Of a stretch of 64,000 bases of DNA, positions 8,796 to 17,727 are shown in pieces. The position numbers were made by a program, and so were the translations under genes. Positions within the stretch are counted from its first letter, which is position 1, and each line of letters opens with the position of its first letter. The notes under the pieces are model-generated. The model saw only the letters and a list, made by a program, of their open reading frames with translations. It had not been told where the DNA came from and ran no database searches. Source of the stretch: Gammaproteobacteria bacterium (GTDB lineage Bacteria; Pseudomonadota; Gammaproteobacteria; Steroidobacterales; Steroidobacteraceae); assembly GCA_028293745.1 (NCBI GenBank), contig JAQGOF010000191.1:1-64000 (forward strand). The letters run 5' to 3'.

Positions 8796-11027
8796 ATGCA
8801 GCAGACAACGAGAGCAATGCGCAAAACCGGACTCGAGGTGCTCGGCGATCGGCCTTGGGGAAGTCATTTCTGCGTCTTCTATGAGACGGATGAGGATCTC
8901 ATCGAGATGCTGGTTCCCTATTTCAAGGCCGGCGTCGAGAACAACGAGTTGTGCTTTTGGGTGCTATCCGATTCCCTGACCGAAGAGGGCGCATGGCGCG
9001 CGCTGAACCGAGATATTCCCGATGCCGACCGCCCGCTGATTCGAAGGAGTATCGAATTCATGCGGAGCGAGGACTGCTACCTGAAACAAGGCATTTTCGA
9101 TCTCAATCGCGTTACGGAGGAATGGGGCGAGCGGCTGAAGCGGGCCCTCGACGCAGGTTTCGACGGCATCAGGGTCAGCGGCTATGCAGGCTGGCCCCAG
9201 ACGCGGGAATGGCCGAATTTCTGGAAATACGAAGGGAGCCTCAACGAATCGATCGTCGATCAGCGGATGATCGTGCTCTGCACTTATTCGCTGATCGGAA
9301 GCACCGGTTTCGACATTCTCGACGTGGCGCATACTCATCAATGCGCCGTATCACGACGCATCGGCAGCTGGCAGATCATCGAAACCGCCGCGCTAAAGGA
9401 AGCGAAAGAGGAGATCGAAAGACTGAACGAGGAGCTGGAGCAGCGCGTGATCGATCGCACGCGCGCCTTACGGCGCAGCGAGGCCTACTTGGCTGAAGCG
9501 CAGAGCTTGAGCCACACGGGTAGTTTCGGCTGGAATGCCGCGAGCGGAAAGATCTGGTTTTCGGCTGAGACCTTTCGGATCTTTGAATTTGATCGCGCCA
9601 ATCCACCTGACCTGGCGCGAATAGTTCAACAAACGCATCCGCAAGACAGAGCTTTCCTGGAGCAAACACTCGATCGCGCACGACACGAGAAGACGGATTT
9701 TGATCTGGAGTGTCGGTTGCTGATGCCCGATGGTTCAGTCAAGCATCTCCAGGTGGTGGCCCGTGCCATGGTGGACGACTCGGGCCACGTCGAGTTTGTC
9801 GGGGCGGTGATGGACATCACTCGGCGCAGACGCGCCGAGGAGGTGCAACGAGTGCAGGAGAGCGCGCGCGAAGAGATGCAGCGGCAGCTACAGCAGGCGG
9901 CCAAAATGGAGGCGATCGGGCGGCTTGCCGGTGGTATCGCCCACGACTTCAACAACATCCTGGGCGCGATCCTCGGTTACGGCGAGCTCGCGCAGGACAA
10001 CCTGAGTGAAGGCAGCGCCGCACGCCGCCAGGTCGATCAGGTCATGCACGCCGGCGCACGTGCAAAGGGACTCGTCGACAACATCCTCGCATTCAGCCGC
10101 AGCGGGGTAAGCGAGCGCGTGCCGCTACATCTGCAGTCGGTCGTCGAGGAGACCCTCGAGCTGCTCGCACCGTCGCTGCCTGTTGAGGTGCGCCTCGAGA
10201 GGCGACTCAATGCGGTCGACACGGCGGTGTTGGGCGACGCGACACAGTTCCACCAGGTCACAATGAACCTCTGTACGAATGCGGTGCAGGCGATGGACCA
10301 GGGCGGCCTGCTCACAGTAACGCTTGATCGTGTAACAGTGGGCGAGCGCCACTTACTTTCGCACGGGACGCTCTCTGCCGGCCACTATGTGCGCCTCACG
10401 GTCAGCGACACCGGCAGCGGCATCCGGCCCGCGGTGCTCGAGCGCATGTTCGATCCGTTCTTCACCACCAAGCGGGTCGGCGACGGTACAGGCCTTGGCC
10501 TTGCCCTGGTGCACGGCATCGTCGCCGACTTCGGTGGGACAATCGACGTGGAGACGCAGATAGATGCAGGCACCACCTTCACGATCTGGCTACCGGCCGC
10601 TGACGAGACGCCAAAGCTCTGGGCCGAGTCCCCGGGCGACGTGCCGCGAGGGCACGGTGAGACGGTGATGATCGTGGACGATGAGCGCCCGCTGGTTGCG
10701 CTCGCTGAAGAGACGCTCGCCAGGCTTGGGTACGAGCCGGTGGGGTTTGATTCGAGTGTCGCCGCGTTGCAGGCGTTTCGCGCGGAACCACAGCGCTTCG
10801 ACCTCGTGCTGACCGACGAGACGATGCCCGATCTCACGGGGACCGAGCTTGCGCGCGAGATCCGGCAGTTGCGACCAAACATTTCGATCATTCTCATGAG
10901 CGGTTACAGCGACACAGAGCTGAGCGAACGCGCACAGGCCGCAGGGATCATCGACGTGCTCCGCAAACCGCTCGCCCGCCGCGATATCGCTGAGCCGGTT
11001 GCGCGCGCGCTGCGTGCTGGTAGCTAA
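8796..11027 (+). CDS. Hybrid sensor histidine kinase with MEDS, PAS and receiver domains
   Basis: The 743-residue protein has, in order, an N-terminal MEDS (DcmR-type sensory) domain at about 17-195, a coiled coil at about 200-225, a PAS domain at about 230-345, a dimerisation/phospho-acceptor helix with His383 (IAHDFNNIL), a HATPase domain (G1 box VSDTGSGI, then GTGLGLALVHG) and a C-terminal receiver with phospho-acceptor Asp674 (LTDETMPD). MEDS domains occur in regulators of C1 and halomethane metabolism. No membrane segment is seen, so it is a cytoplasmic sensor. ATG 8796 follows the beta-subunit stop by 2 bp, with GAGGCGCGAGGG before it, so it is probably co-transcribed and may sense a monooxygenase substrate or product (inference). 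No DNA-binding partner is encoded nearby. Confidence 0.88.
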   Translation: MQQTTRAMRKTGLEVLGDRPWGSHFCVFYETDEDLIEMLVPYFKAGVENNELCFWVLSDSLTEEGAWRALNRDIPDADRPLIRRSIEFMRSEDCYLKQGIFDLNRVTEEWGERLKRALDAGFDGIRVSGYAGWPQTREWPNFWKYEGSLNESIVDQRMIVLCTYSLIGSTGFDILDVAHTHQCAVSRRIGSWQIIETAALKEAKEEIERLNEELEQRVIDRTRALRRSEAYLAEAQSLSHTGSFGWNAASGKIWFSAETFRIFEFDRANPPDLARIVQQTHPQDRAFLEQTLDRARHEKTDFDLECRLLMPDGSVKHLQVVARAMVDDSGHVEFVGAVMDITRRRRAEEVQRVQESAREEMQRQLQQAAKMEAIGRLAGGIAHDFNNILGAILGYGELAQDNLSEGSAARRQVDQVMHAGARAKGLVDNILAFSRSGVSERVPLHLQSVVEETLELLAPSLPVEVRLERRLNAVDTAVLGDATQFHQVTMNLCTNAVQAMDQGGLLTVTLDRVTVGERHLLSHGTLSAGHYVRLTVSDTGSGIRPAVLERMFDPFFTTKRVGDGTGLGLALVHGIVADFGGTIDVETQIDAGTTFTIWLPAADETPKLWAESPGDVPRGHGETVMIVDDERPLVALAEETLARLGYEPVGFDSSVAALQAFRAEPQRFDLVLTDETMPDLTGTELAREIRQLRPNISIILMSGYSDTELSERAQAAGIIDVLRKPLARRDIAEPVARALRAGS

Positions 11028-11060
11028 CGCTGGCCATCAAGCCTTCCTGTTATCTCGTCA

Positions 11061-11486
11061 TCACGGTTTGAGCTGCGCGCGAATCTCACCGGGCTTGTGC
11101 TCGGCGCTGTGGACATTCACATAGAGATTCCCGCCCTTGAAGCTTGCGTACTGCTCGTCGGTCAGTTTGGAGCCGGGCGGCACGGTCCACGTGCCATCAG
11201 CACCCTTGGTCAAGGTGATGATTGGTGGGCCGCTCTGACCTGGGGCTCCAACGTGGATATGCGCGGCAGTGCCATCGATCCCGGAGGTCTTGATGACGCC
11301 ACTGACGGACTTGTCCTTGGCGACCTTGAGAGTGCCGGTGGCCGATGCCGAGGTGGTCACCGGGGGCGTCTCCTCGGTCCCTGTCAAGCTCAACTTGACG
11401 TCCTTTGCCATAGCGGACTCGGCACCCAGGGCCAATGCAATCGTTGCGAGAAGTGCCGCGCGCGAGCGGGCGAAATCAGTGTTCAT
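11061..11486 (-). CDS. Exported CHRD-domain protein
   Basis: The 141-residue product has a signal peptide (about 1-27, ending SAMAKD) and one CHRD domain: LSLTGTEETPPV, a central AHIHVGAPGQSGPP with the HIH pair, and a terminal YVNVHSAEHKPGEIRAQL. CHRD domains are beta-sandwich modules named after chordin; their bacterial role is unknown. It is the last gene of a minus-strand run of cytochrome and DUF1501/DUF1549 genes, 25 bp after a c-type cytochrome, and likely periplasmic. It ends 33 bp from the convergent kinase gene; no clear terminator is visible between them. Confidence 0.85.
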   Translation of the reverse strand: MNTDFARSRAALLATIALALGAESAMAKDVKLSLTGTEETPPVTTSASATGTLKVAKDKSVSGVIKTSGIDGTAAHIHVGAPGQSGPPIITLTKGADGTWTVPPGSKLTDEQYASFKGGNLYVNVHSAEHKPGEIRAQLKP

Positions 11487-11511
11487 TGTCTGCGTCTCCG
11501 GTTGTTACAGG

Positions 11512-11955
11512 TCAATCCAGTGGTTTGTAATCCAAGTGACAGGCACGGCAGGCTCTGGCAATGCTGACAGCTGCCTTGGAAGCGGTCGCGAAGTCCTTGG
11601 CGGCGACGGACCTGACCACGGTGGCGGCCAATTCCCTGCCTTCCCTGGAGAGCTTCAGGGCGTTGTCGGCGCTACCTCTTCGAGAGAAGTAAGCCTCCAT
11701 CGAGCCATACAACTCGCCGATTTCCCGGGCGTCCGCACTTGCGGCATTGCCGTCGCCGGCTGCGAGGTTGCGTTGTACGCTCTGGCTCCTTCGATCGATT
11801 CTCTGCATCCACTCATCGAAATCCAGCACGCTCTGCCCGAAGGCTACCTCCGCCGCCCCGAATAGGGCAAGTGCCGCGAGAGTAACCGCGGTACACATGC
11901 CGAGCCGATCGCGCAATGCGCGACGGCGCTCATATGTCAGGAGGCTTATAGGCAT
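11512..11955 (-). CDS. Exported c'-like cytochrome, single C-terminal CRACH haem motif
   Basis: This 147-residue protein has a signal peptide (VTLAALALFGAAEVAFGQ), a helical body and one haem-binding CxxCH motif at the C terminus (CRACH, residues 136-140). The layout, helical bundle with haem attached near the end, is that of cytochrome c' / c556 proteins. The ATG at 11955 overlaps the preceding gene by 26 bp and supplies the basic n-region (ERRRALR); an internal ATG at 11898 is possible but would lack it. It resembles the gene just upstream, suggesting tandem duplication. Probably a periplasmic electron carrier for the neighbouring DUF1549/DUF1501 proteins (inference from context). Confidence 0.8.
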   Translation of the reverse strand: MPISLLTYERRRALRDRLGMCTAVTLAALALFGAAEVAFGQSVLDFDEWMQRIDRRSQSVQRNLAAGDGNAASADAREIGELYGSMEAYFSRRGSADNALKLSREGRELAATVVRSVAAKDFATASKAAVSIARACRACHLDYKPLD

Positions 11956-12343
11956 CGTGGCAAGCGCGGCAGGTCCTCACCAGGGAATCGTATGTAGTGA
12001 GCGATGTTTCAAAGTCGCTCGACTGTGCCGATCTGGCCACGGCATCCGCGAGGTCCTGCCCTTGCTTGGCCCATTTCACCGCGTCTTCGACATTGCCCTT
12101 CTTCGTAAAATAATCCTGCGCCCATTTGAGGCCATCGCGGATCGACTGGGCGTCGGCTGCCACGGACGTTGGGTCCCGCGTGGCAATGTTGGAGTCCAGT
12201 CTCTTCATCGTGTCATCCATTTCCCGCATGACATCATCGTTGAAGTCGGTCAGGTCGAGGCTGACGGTGGCGCGAACCAGCGGGCCCGTCAACCCCACCG
12301 CAATACCGAGTGCGCCCAGAACGGCAGTCCTCTTTCTGCGCAT
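11930..12343 (-). CDS. Exported c'-like cytochrome, single C-terminal CRACH haem motif
   Basis: The 137-residue product has a short signal peptide (RRKRTAVLGALGIAVGLTG), a helical region rich in charged residues and a CRACH haem site at 125-129 followed by DAYKPPDI. The end is nearly the same as that of the next gene (CRACHLDYKPLD), so the two are paralogues. It begins 3 bp after the DUF1501 gene and its 3' end overlaps the next cytochrome by 26 bp, so the genes are almost surely one transcript. Role inferred as periplasmic electron transfer. Confidence 0.82.
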   Translation of the reverse strand: MRRKRTAVLGALGIAVGLTGPLVRATVSLDLTDFNDDVMREMDDTMKRLDSNIATRDPTSVAADAQSIRDGLKWAQDYFTKKGNVEDAVKWAKQGQDLADAVARSAQSSDFETSLTTYDSLVRTCRACHDAYKPPDI

Positions 12344-12346
12344 GAT

Positions 12347-13789
12347 CTACGTAATGATTTCCTTCACGACCTGGCCATACACCGTGGTGGCGCGCTCCGA
12401 GCGGCCCTGGTACAGGTACGTCAGCTTGCGGTGGTCCAAGCCCAGCTGATTGAGAATGGTCGCCTGGATGTCATACGTATCGGTGACTCCGCTCACCGCG
12501 CGCAAGCCGATTTCGTCAGTCGCACCGTAGGTGCCGGGCTTGATGCCACCGCCTGCGATCCAGGTCGTATAGCCCCAGGGGTTGTGATCCCGCCCGTCAC
12601 CCGTCTGACCATAGGGCGTGCGTCCGAATTCGGCGGTCCATACGACGAGCGTCGTATCCAGCAAGCCCCGTGCTTTCAGGTCGGCAAGCAGACCGGCAAT
12701 TGGCCGGTCAACCTGCCTGCACATCACCGAGTGATTCTTTTCGATCTCGTGGTGGGCATCCCAGCTATCGACGCTGTTGTCCGGTGCACCAGAGATAACA
12801 TGGATGAAGCGCACGTTGCGCTCGACCAGGCGGCGAGCCCGTAACAGGGCTGTGGCATACTCGCGCGTTGCGACAGTTGAGGTGTCGACGATGCCGTAGA
12901 GTTCCTTGGTGGCAGCCGTCTCTTTCGACAAGTCCACTGCCTCCGGCGCAGTCTTCTGCATGCGGTAGGCCAGATCGTACGAGCGGCTGCGTGCCTCGAG
13001 CTCGCCGTCCCCGGCATGCAGCACCTGTTCCTGGTGATCGTTCAGCTGCTTCAACAAATCCAGCGTGCCGCGCTGCTCCGCAGCCGTGACCACTGCCGGC
13101 TTGTCCATATATAACATCGGCGAATCGCCGGGCCGGAACGTCGTGCCTTGATACGTTGCCGGCAGGAAGCCCGCGCTCCAGATCGTCGCTCCGCGACCGC
13201 CGCCGGCGCTGCCCGTCCCAGTAGGCAACACTACGAATGATGGCAAATCGGGGTTGGCCGAGCCTAGCCCGTAGGTCACCCAGGAGCCCAGCGCGGGACG
13301 GCCCGGGACGAGGCCGCTTGTGTGTAGTTTGAGCGAGGAGATGACGTGAGTGCTGCCCTCGGTCTTGCAACCTTTGAGGAAAGCGATCTGATCGACCTGG
13401 CCTGCGAGATTCGGCAGCAAGTCCGACACCCACGCGCCGGTCTGTCCATGTTGCTTCCACTCGCGCTTCGTGGCGTAGAGCGCGCCAACGCCACCATCAG
13501 TCGCGGTCTTGAGATTCGTGCGGAAGGAATCCGGCAGGGGCCGGCCGTGCAGGCGGACGAGCGCCGGTTTGTAGTCGAACAGATCGAGAGAGCTGGGCGC
13601 CCCCGCCATATGCAGCCAGATCACAGACTTGGCCTTCGGTGTGAAGTGCGGCGCCTTGGGCGCGAGTGGGTCTTCAGCGGCAGCCGTCGCCGGAGCGCTG
13701 GAGAGCAGTCCCCCTGCAACCGACAGCGCACCCAGGCCGTATCCGGTGTTGAGTAGAAATTCCCGTCGTGTTTTCACCCTGGTACCCAT
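12347..13789 (-). CDS. Tat-exported DUF1501 protein (alkaline-phosphatase/sulfatase-like fold)
   Basis: The 480-residue protein has a twin-arginine signal (TRREFLLNTGYG, residues 7-18) and a DUF1501 domain over most of its length. Motifs include SVIWLHMAGAPSSLDLFDYKP at the start of the domain and VVWTAEFGRTPYGQTGDGRDHNPWG near residues 393-417. DUF1501 is abundant in Planctomycetes, usually beside DUF1549/DUF1553 cytochrome proteins, and is related to the alkaline phosphatase superfamily; its reaction is unknown. Tat export suggests that it folds, perhaps with a metal, before export. It sits 39 bp after the DUF1549 gene and 3 bp before a c-type cytochrome. GAGGG precedes the start. Confidence 0.88.
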   Translation of the reverse strand: MGTRVKTRREFLLNTGYGLGALSVAGGLLSSAPATAAAEDPLAPKAPHFTPKAKSVIWLHMAGAPSSLDLFDYKPALVRLHGRPLPDSFRTNLKTATDGGVGALYATKREWKQHGQTGAWVSDLLPNLAGQVDQIAFLKGCKTEGSTHVISSLKLHTSGLVPGRPALGSWVTYGLGSANPDLPSFVVLPTGTGSAGGGRGATIWSAGFLPATYQGTTFRPGDSPMLYMDKPAVVTAAEQRGTLDLLKQLNDHQEQVLHAGDGELEARSRSYDLAYRMQKTAPEAVDLSKETAATKELYGIVDTSTVATREYATALLRARRLVERNVRFIHVISGAPDNSVDSWDAHHEIEKNHSVMCRQVDRPIAGLLADLKARGLLDTTLVVWTAEFGRTPYGQTGDGRDHNPWGYTTWIAGGGIKPGTYGATDEIGLRAVSGVTDTYDIQATILNQLGLDHRKLTYLYQGRSERATTVYGQVVKEIIT

Positions 13790-13828
13790 GTCATGCCCTC
13801 AATTCGAGTGTTTAGTCCGCAATGGAAA

Positions 13829-16360
13829 TCAGAACCGGTAGCTGAACTCGTTGGAATTGGCCACCGCGTGCACCAGGTCAACGAAGGCCGCCGCGCGCGC
13901 CGGATTGAGCTTCTGCTTCTGCGCCTTCGCGCCACCGACGGCTGCCGTTACTGAGGCATCGCCAGTATCCTCCTCCGGGGATTGGGCCTTCGCGAGCTTC
14001 TCCTGCCGCTTATCCAGATACTCCACGAGTGCAACCCGCTCGAACCGATCGGCGGACCGGCCGTACAGTGCTTTGTAGAGCTTGTCGGCCTGGGCATACA
14101 CCTCGACTGGCACCCCGTAGCCTTCGGGCGCGGCAACTTTCTTGCCCTGCGCCAACTGCTCCTGTGTCACCTTCTCCTGCTTGTCGAGAAACGCCTCCAG
14201 CGTCCGCCTCTCAGATGTATCGGGCGAACGGCCAAACAGGATCTGGTACAGCCGCTCGAGCTGCGCCGATTCGTCGTGGCCGGCCTCCTGCAGCACGCGC
14301 GCCGCCAGGGCTTCTGACCATTGATACACGAGGTCGCCGTTGATTAGCGCGAGTGCCTGCGACGGGGTCGTGGTCACATCGCGTCGGCTATGAACAGAGT
14401 TTGGATTAGCCATGTCGAATGCGTCCAGCAACGGATACGCGGTGTTGCGGCGTACGAAGACGTATACGCTGCGCCGATTCTGGTCGTGAGGATTCTCCGA
14501 CACGGGCCAGGCATTCGGATTGGCAGCATTCACGCCGAAATTGGCAGGTACCGGCGGGAACACCGCAGGTCCCCCGAGCTTGTCCTCCAGCAGACCCGAG
14601 GCAAGGAGCAACGAGTCCCGAATCTCCTCCGCATCCAGGCGCTGCCGTGGAAACGCCCACAGCAAGCGGTTGGTAGGATCAATGGCTTCGGCGTCCGGGC
14701 GCGCAGCCGACGATTGCCTATAGACGCTTGACAACAACAGGCGCCGCTGCAGGCTCTTGATGCTCCAATGGTCCTGGTGGACGAAAGTGTCTGCCAGGTA
14801 GTCCAACAGCTCGGGATTGACGGGTTTGTCGCCCATCTTGCCGAAGTCGCTCACGCTATCGACGATTCCGTGACCGAAATACTGCGCCCACACCCGATTC
14901 ACGAAGACCCGCGCGGTCAAGGGATTTCCCGGACTTGCAATCCAATTCGCGACTGCCGTGCGGCGCCCGGATGAGTTGGCTGTCGGCGTAATGTGCGGCT
15001 GCTCGCCATTTGCCAACGCCGCCGGGAATCCTGGCTGGACTTCCTCGAGCAACCGGTCATAGATACCTGTGGCAAGAACGTGCGTGGGCGGCGCTTCGGC
15101 ACCCAGCTCGAATATGGTCGACATGTAGCCAGGGTCCTTCGGCTTCAGGGCATCGAATGCCTTGAGTTGGCTCTTGAGCTCCTGGTACTTCGCGTACGCG
15201 TCCTTGTTCTTGGTCTTCAACTCCCTCTCGGCGTTGCGGGTCCGTCCTGACAAGGTCCACAGGTTGCGATGGTAGATCCAGCGGTCGTACGCACTGCGCT
15301 CCCCTTCCGGCTTCTCTATCGAGGCCCGGGTCTGCGGCACGAACCCCTGCAACCGGTCGGCTTCCAGCTTGTCAATCACCGGTTTCAGGAGCGCGTCCAT
15401 CTGCTCGCGGATTTCGTGCGTCGCCTCGTTGTAGTGGGCGAGGTGCTGCTGATAATCGGTCAACACGGTGGCGGTCGCCGCTGGCACATCATCTCGAGCG
15501 CTGGCATTCGCGAAGAACGCCTGGAACTGGAAGTACTCCTTCTGGGAAATCTTGTCGAACTTGTGGTTGTGGCAGTTGGCGCAGCCCACCGTGGTGGCCA
15601 GGAACACCGACCCTGTGGTGTTCGTCAGATCGACGGCGATCTCCTGTTTCTTCAGATTCAGATCGCGCGCGTTGATCTCATCAGGATAACTGCGCAGGAA
15701 CCCGGTGGCGATCAAAGCCTCCTGATCGTTCGGCCACAACTCATCGCCCGCCAGCTGCTCTTTGATGAAGCGGTCGTAGGGCTTGTCTTCGTTGAATGCG
15801 CGTATTACGTAGTCCCGATACCGCCACATGTTGGGGCGGGTGCCATCGGCGTTGTAACCGTCGCTGTCAGCATACCGGGCAAGGTCCAGCCAGCGGCGTC
15901 CCCAGCGTTCGCCATAGTGGGGAGATGCCAACAGCCGATCCACCAGCTTCTCGTACGCTTTCGACGAGCGGTCGTTGACGAAAGACTTTACGTCCTCGGG
16001 TGTGGGGATCAGGCCCCAGGTGTCCAATGTTGCGCGGCGTATGAACGTGGCGCGATCGGCGTCGCCGGAGGGCTCGAGCTTGCTCCCTTCCAGCCGCGCC
16101 AACACGAAGGCATCGATGGGCGTGCGAACCCATTTGTTACCCTGAACCTGCGGTATCGTTTGGCTCTTCACGGGCTGATAGGACCATAGCACTGGGGCCG
16201 AGCCGGGGGGCACTACACCCGTCGAGGCAGGAGCAGATGAGGCGGCCGGCGCCGCAGGCGCTGACTCCTCGCCGGCAGCCGCGGAGACGGTCGTCAATAC
16301 AGCGGTCGCCAGCGCGGCCGTGAAGCCCCACCACGCGCCAGGAAAACTACGTCTATTCAT
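13829..16360 (-). CDS. Exported DUF1549/DUF1553 (PSCyt2/PSD1) haem protein
   Basis: The 843-residue protein has a signal peptide (about 1-29), a Pro/Ala-rich linker (30-55), a DUF1549 domain (about 78-285) and a DUF1553 domain (about 465-800). A c-type haem site CANCH lies at 260-264, just where planctomycete PSCyt2 domains carry CxxCH before HDHK/HNHK. It lacks the extra N-terminal PSCyt1 cytochrome module of many planctomycete members. Function of the family is unknown; the haem and its pairing with DUF1501 suggest redox chemistry on an extracytoplasmic substrate. GGGAG stands 8 bp before the ATG. The C terminus (EFSYRF) is the usual family ending. Confidence 0.88.
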   Translation of the reverse strand: MNRRSFPGAWWGFTAALATAVLTTVSAAAGEESAPAAPAASSAPASTGVVPPGSAPVLWSYQPVKSQTIPQVQGNKWVRTPIDAFVLARLEGSKLEPSGDADRATFIRRATLDTWGLIPTPEDVKSFVNDRSSKAYEKLVDRLLASPHYGERWGRRWLDLARYADSDGYNADGTRPNMWRYRDYVIRAFNEDKPYDRFIKEQLAGDELWPNDQEALIATGFLRSYPDEINARDLNLKKQEIAVDLTNTTGSVFLATTVGCANCHNHKFDKISQKEYFQFQAFFANASARDDVPAATATVLTDYQQHLAHYNEATHEIREQMDALLKPVIDKLEADRLQGFVPQTRASIEKPEGERSAYDRWIYHRNLWTLSGRTRNAERELKTKNKDAYAKYQELKSQLKAFDALKPKDPGYMSTIFELGAEAPPTHVLATGIYDRLLEEVQPGFPAALANGEQPHITPTANSSGRRTAVANWIASPGNPLTARVFVNRVWAQYFGHGIVDSVSDFGKMGDKPVNPELLDYLADTFVHQDHWSIKSLQRRLLLSSVYRQSSAARPDAEAIDPTNRLLWAFPRQRLDAEEIRDSLLLASGLLEDKLGGPAVFPPVPANFGVNAANPNAWPVSENPHDQNRRSVYVFVRRNTAYPLLDAFDMANPNSVHSRRDVTTTPSQALALINGDLVYQWSEALAARVLQEAGHDESAQLERLYQILFGRSPDTSERRTLEAFLDKQEKVTQEQLAQGKKVAAPEGYGVPVEVYAQADKLYKALYGRSADRFERVALVEYLDKRQEKLAKAQSPEEDTGDASVTAAVGGAKAQKQKLNPARAAAFVDLVHAVANSNEFSYRF

Positions 16361-16451
16361 AGAGACACTCCCACGCCAGCCAGCTCGTGCTGGCCAGCTT
16401 TGCGGAACGAAGAATAGTCAAGCAGCAGGTAATAAAGTGGTTACAGCCTAT

Positions 16452-16475
16452 GGCATCTGCTCATGAGCTGATGCC
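16452..16475. repeat. 24-bp near-perfect palindrome in the cytochrome b / DUF1549 gap
   Basis: GGCATC at 16452 and GATGCC at 16470 flank a self-complementary GCTCATGAGC core, giving a 24-bp dyad broken by only one mismatched pair. It lies in the 159-bp gap between the cytochrome b gene and the DUF1549 gene, 45 bp after the former's stop. No T-run follows directly, so it may be an operator, a rho-independent-like pause or an mRNA-processing hairpin rather than a plain terminator. Confidence 0.45.
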
Positions 16476-16519
16476 AAACGACTGACTGCGCGTCCTGCGC
16501 CGCCGCAACCTGTTTCATC

Positions 16520-17209
16520 CTAGGCGACGTACCACACGAGCAGGGCGGCCAGAGCGATGCCGAGCACCGCGTGCCATCGCGGCGCAAACTCGATACGCGG
16601 CAGGGGCCCGTGGCTCCAGCCTTTCGACCCGGTAATCATCGGGCGGATGAGGTTGTCGCGCTTGAAGACCCAATAAAGCAGCACCGCTACGATGTGCAGG
16701 AGGATGAGCACTTTCAACACATCGAACCCGATCCGGTGCAGCCGTGCGCATGCGCGGCCGGTCTCGAAAGTCACCCAGTGCGACAGCGGTCCCGACTCCA
16801 ATCCATCCACATCCACGCAGAAGAGCCCGAGTGTCACCTGCCCCAGCAACAGGCCCAAGAGCGCTAACACGCTCAGGGCGCCCAACGGGTTGTGACCGGG
16901 CGCCGCTTTGAGTGCCCGCGACCGCAGATAACGCCAGATTGAGCGTGGTCCTTTGACGAAGTGCGCGAAACGCGCTGTTGTGCTGCCGAACACGCCCCAA
17001 TACAGTCGAAATGCCAGTACTCCCAACAGCGCATACCCGCTGTAACGGTGATAGTTCATGCGGTGATGGCTGGCGGTCCACCAGGACAGGCCCACCAGCG
17101 CAACCAACAGCCAATGCACCAGCCGGGTCGCGCCATCCCACACCCGCAATACCGGCCGGGTGCCGACTTGAAGCACCACGCGCGATTGAGTTCCCCACAC
17201 GGCGCTCAT
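16520..17209 (-). CDS. b-type cytochrome, Ni,Fe-hydrogenase b / cytochrome b561 type
   Basis: The 229-residue protein has four to five hydrophobic helices: about 28-46 (LVHWLLVALVGLSWWT), 56-74, 108-130, 158-180 and 208-227. Histidines suited to ligate haem b occur in the first (TRLVHWLL), second (NYHRYSGY) and fourth helices (LLHIVAVLLYW). This is the cytochrome_b_N domain of membrane subunits that pass electrons between quinol and periplasmic c-type cytochromes. It begins 3 bp after a c'-like cytochrome gene, so the two probably form an electron-transfer pair. Partner enzyme in the membrane unknown. Confidence 0.85.
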   Translation of the reverse strand: MSAVWGTQSRVVLQVGTRPVLRVWDGATRLVHWLLVALVGLSWWTASHHRMNYHRYSGYALLGVLAFRLYWGVFGSTTARFAHFVKGPRSIWRYLRSRALKAAPGHNPLGALSVLALLGLLLGQVTLGLFCVDVDGLESGPLSHWVTFETGRACARLHRIGFDVLKVLILLHIVAVLLYWVFKRDNLIRPMITGSKGWSHGPLPRIEFAPRWHAVLGIALAALLVWYVA

Positions 17210-17212
17210 GCA

Positions 17213-17707
17213 TCATTCCTTCTTCACACGGTATTTGTCGTGGCAACCCTTGCAGCTCTGACCCAGAGAGGCGGCAGCGTCCTTCCATGCGGACGCGTCG
17301 ATGCTGTCACCCAAATGAGTCCACTTGTCCGCTTCGCGGATAAACGTCTCCTGCTCGGCCGCGAATCCCGCTGCATCCGCCCACACTTCGGGCTTGGCAT
17401 CGGTCTTGACGCCGGACTCGGGGCCTGTGCCTGCAGGAAACCACGTGCCGATACCACCAGCCGCCCGCGTGATATCCGCGGCTGCGGCCTTGATCTTGGC
17501 GCTGTCGGGAGACGCGTTGCGCAGCTCGTCTCGAATAACCTTGAAAGCCGCACCCAGGCTCTTCAATCCCTGCTGACGGGCTTTAATGACTTCGGCAGCC
17601 GACTGGCTCTGTGCGTTCGTAACGGTCGCGAACGTGGCAGCCGCAACCGCGATCGCCACGGCCAGCCTCGCCGCCCGCGAACGAATTGTCCTGCCTTGGG
17701 ATTGCAT
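17213..17707 (-). CDS. Exported cytochrome c' family protein (CKGCH)
   Basis: The 164-residue protein has a signal peptide ending near TVTNAQS, a four-helix-bundle-like body and a single haem motif CKGCH at 152-156 followed by DKYRVKKE, the typical ending of cytochrome c'. An earlier in-frame start (17761) would overlap the upstream receptor gene; ATG 17707 has the strong Shine-Dalgarno GGGAGGAGGG just before it and begins 20 bp after the receptor stop. It lies between a TonB-dependent receptor and a b-type cytochrome. Likely periplasmic electron carrier. Confidence 0.88.
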   Translation of the reverse strand: MQSQGRTIRSRAARLAVAIAVAAATFATVTNAQSQSAAEVIKARQQGLKSLGAAFKVIRDELRNASPDSAKIKAAAADITRAAGGIGTWFPAGTGPESGVKTDAKPEVWADAAGFAAEQETFIREADKWTHLGDSIDASAWKDAAASLGQSCKGCHDKYRVKKE

Positions 17708-17727
17708 TGTGCGCCCTCCTCCCGTTC

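Noticed and set aside
11028-11060. Bidirectional terminator between the kinase and CHRD genes
   Set aside because: The 33-bp gap has no stable hairpin followed by a T-run on either strand.
15269-16189. Open frame of 306 codons on the plus strand
   Set aside because: Antisense to the DUF1549/DUF1553 gene with CANCH and family motifs; the translation shows no recognisable domain.
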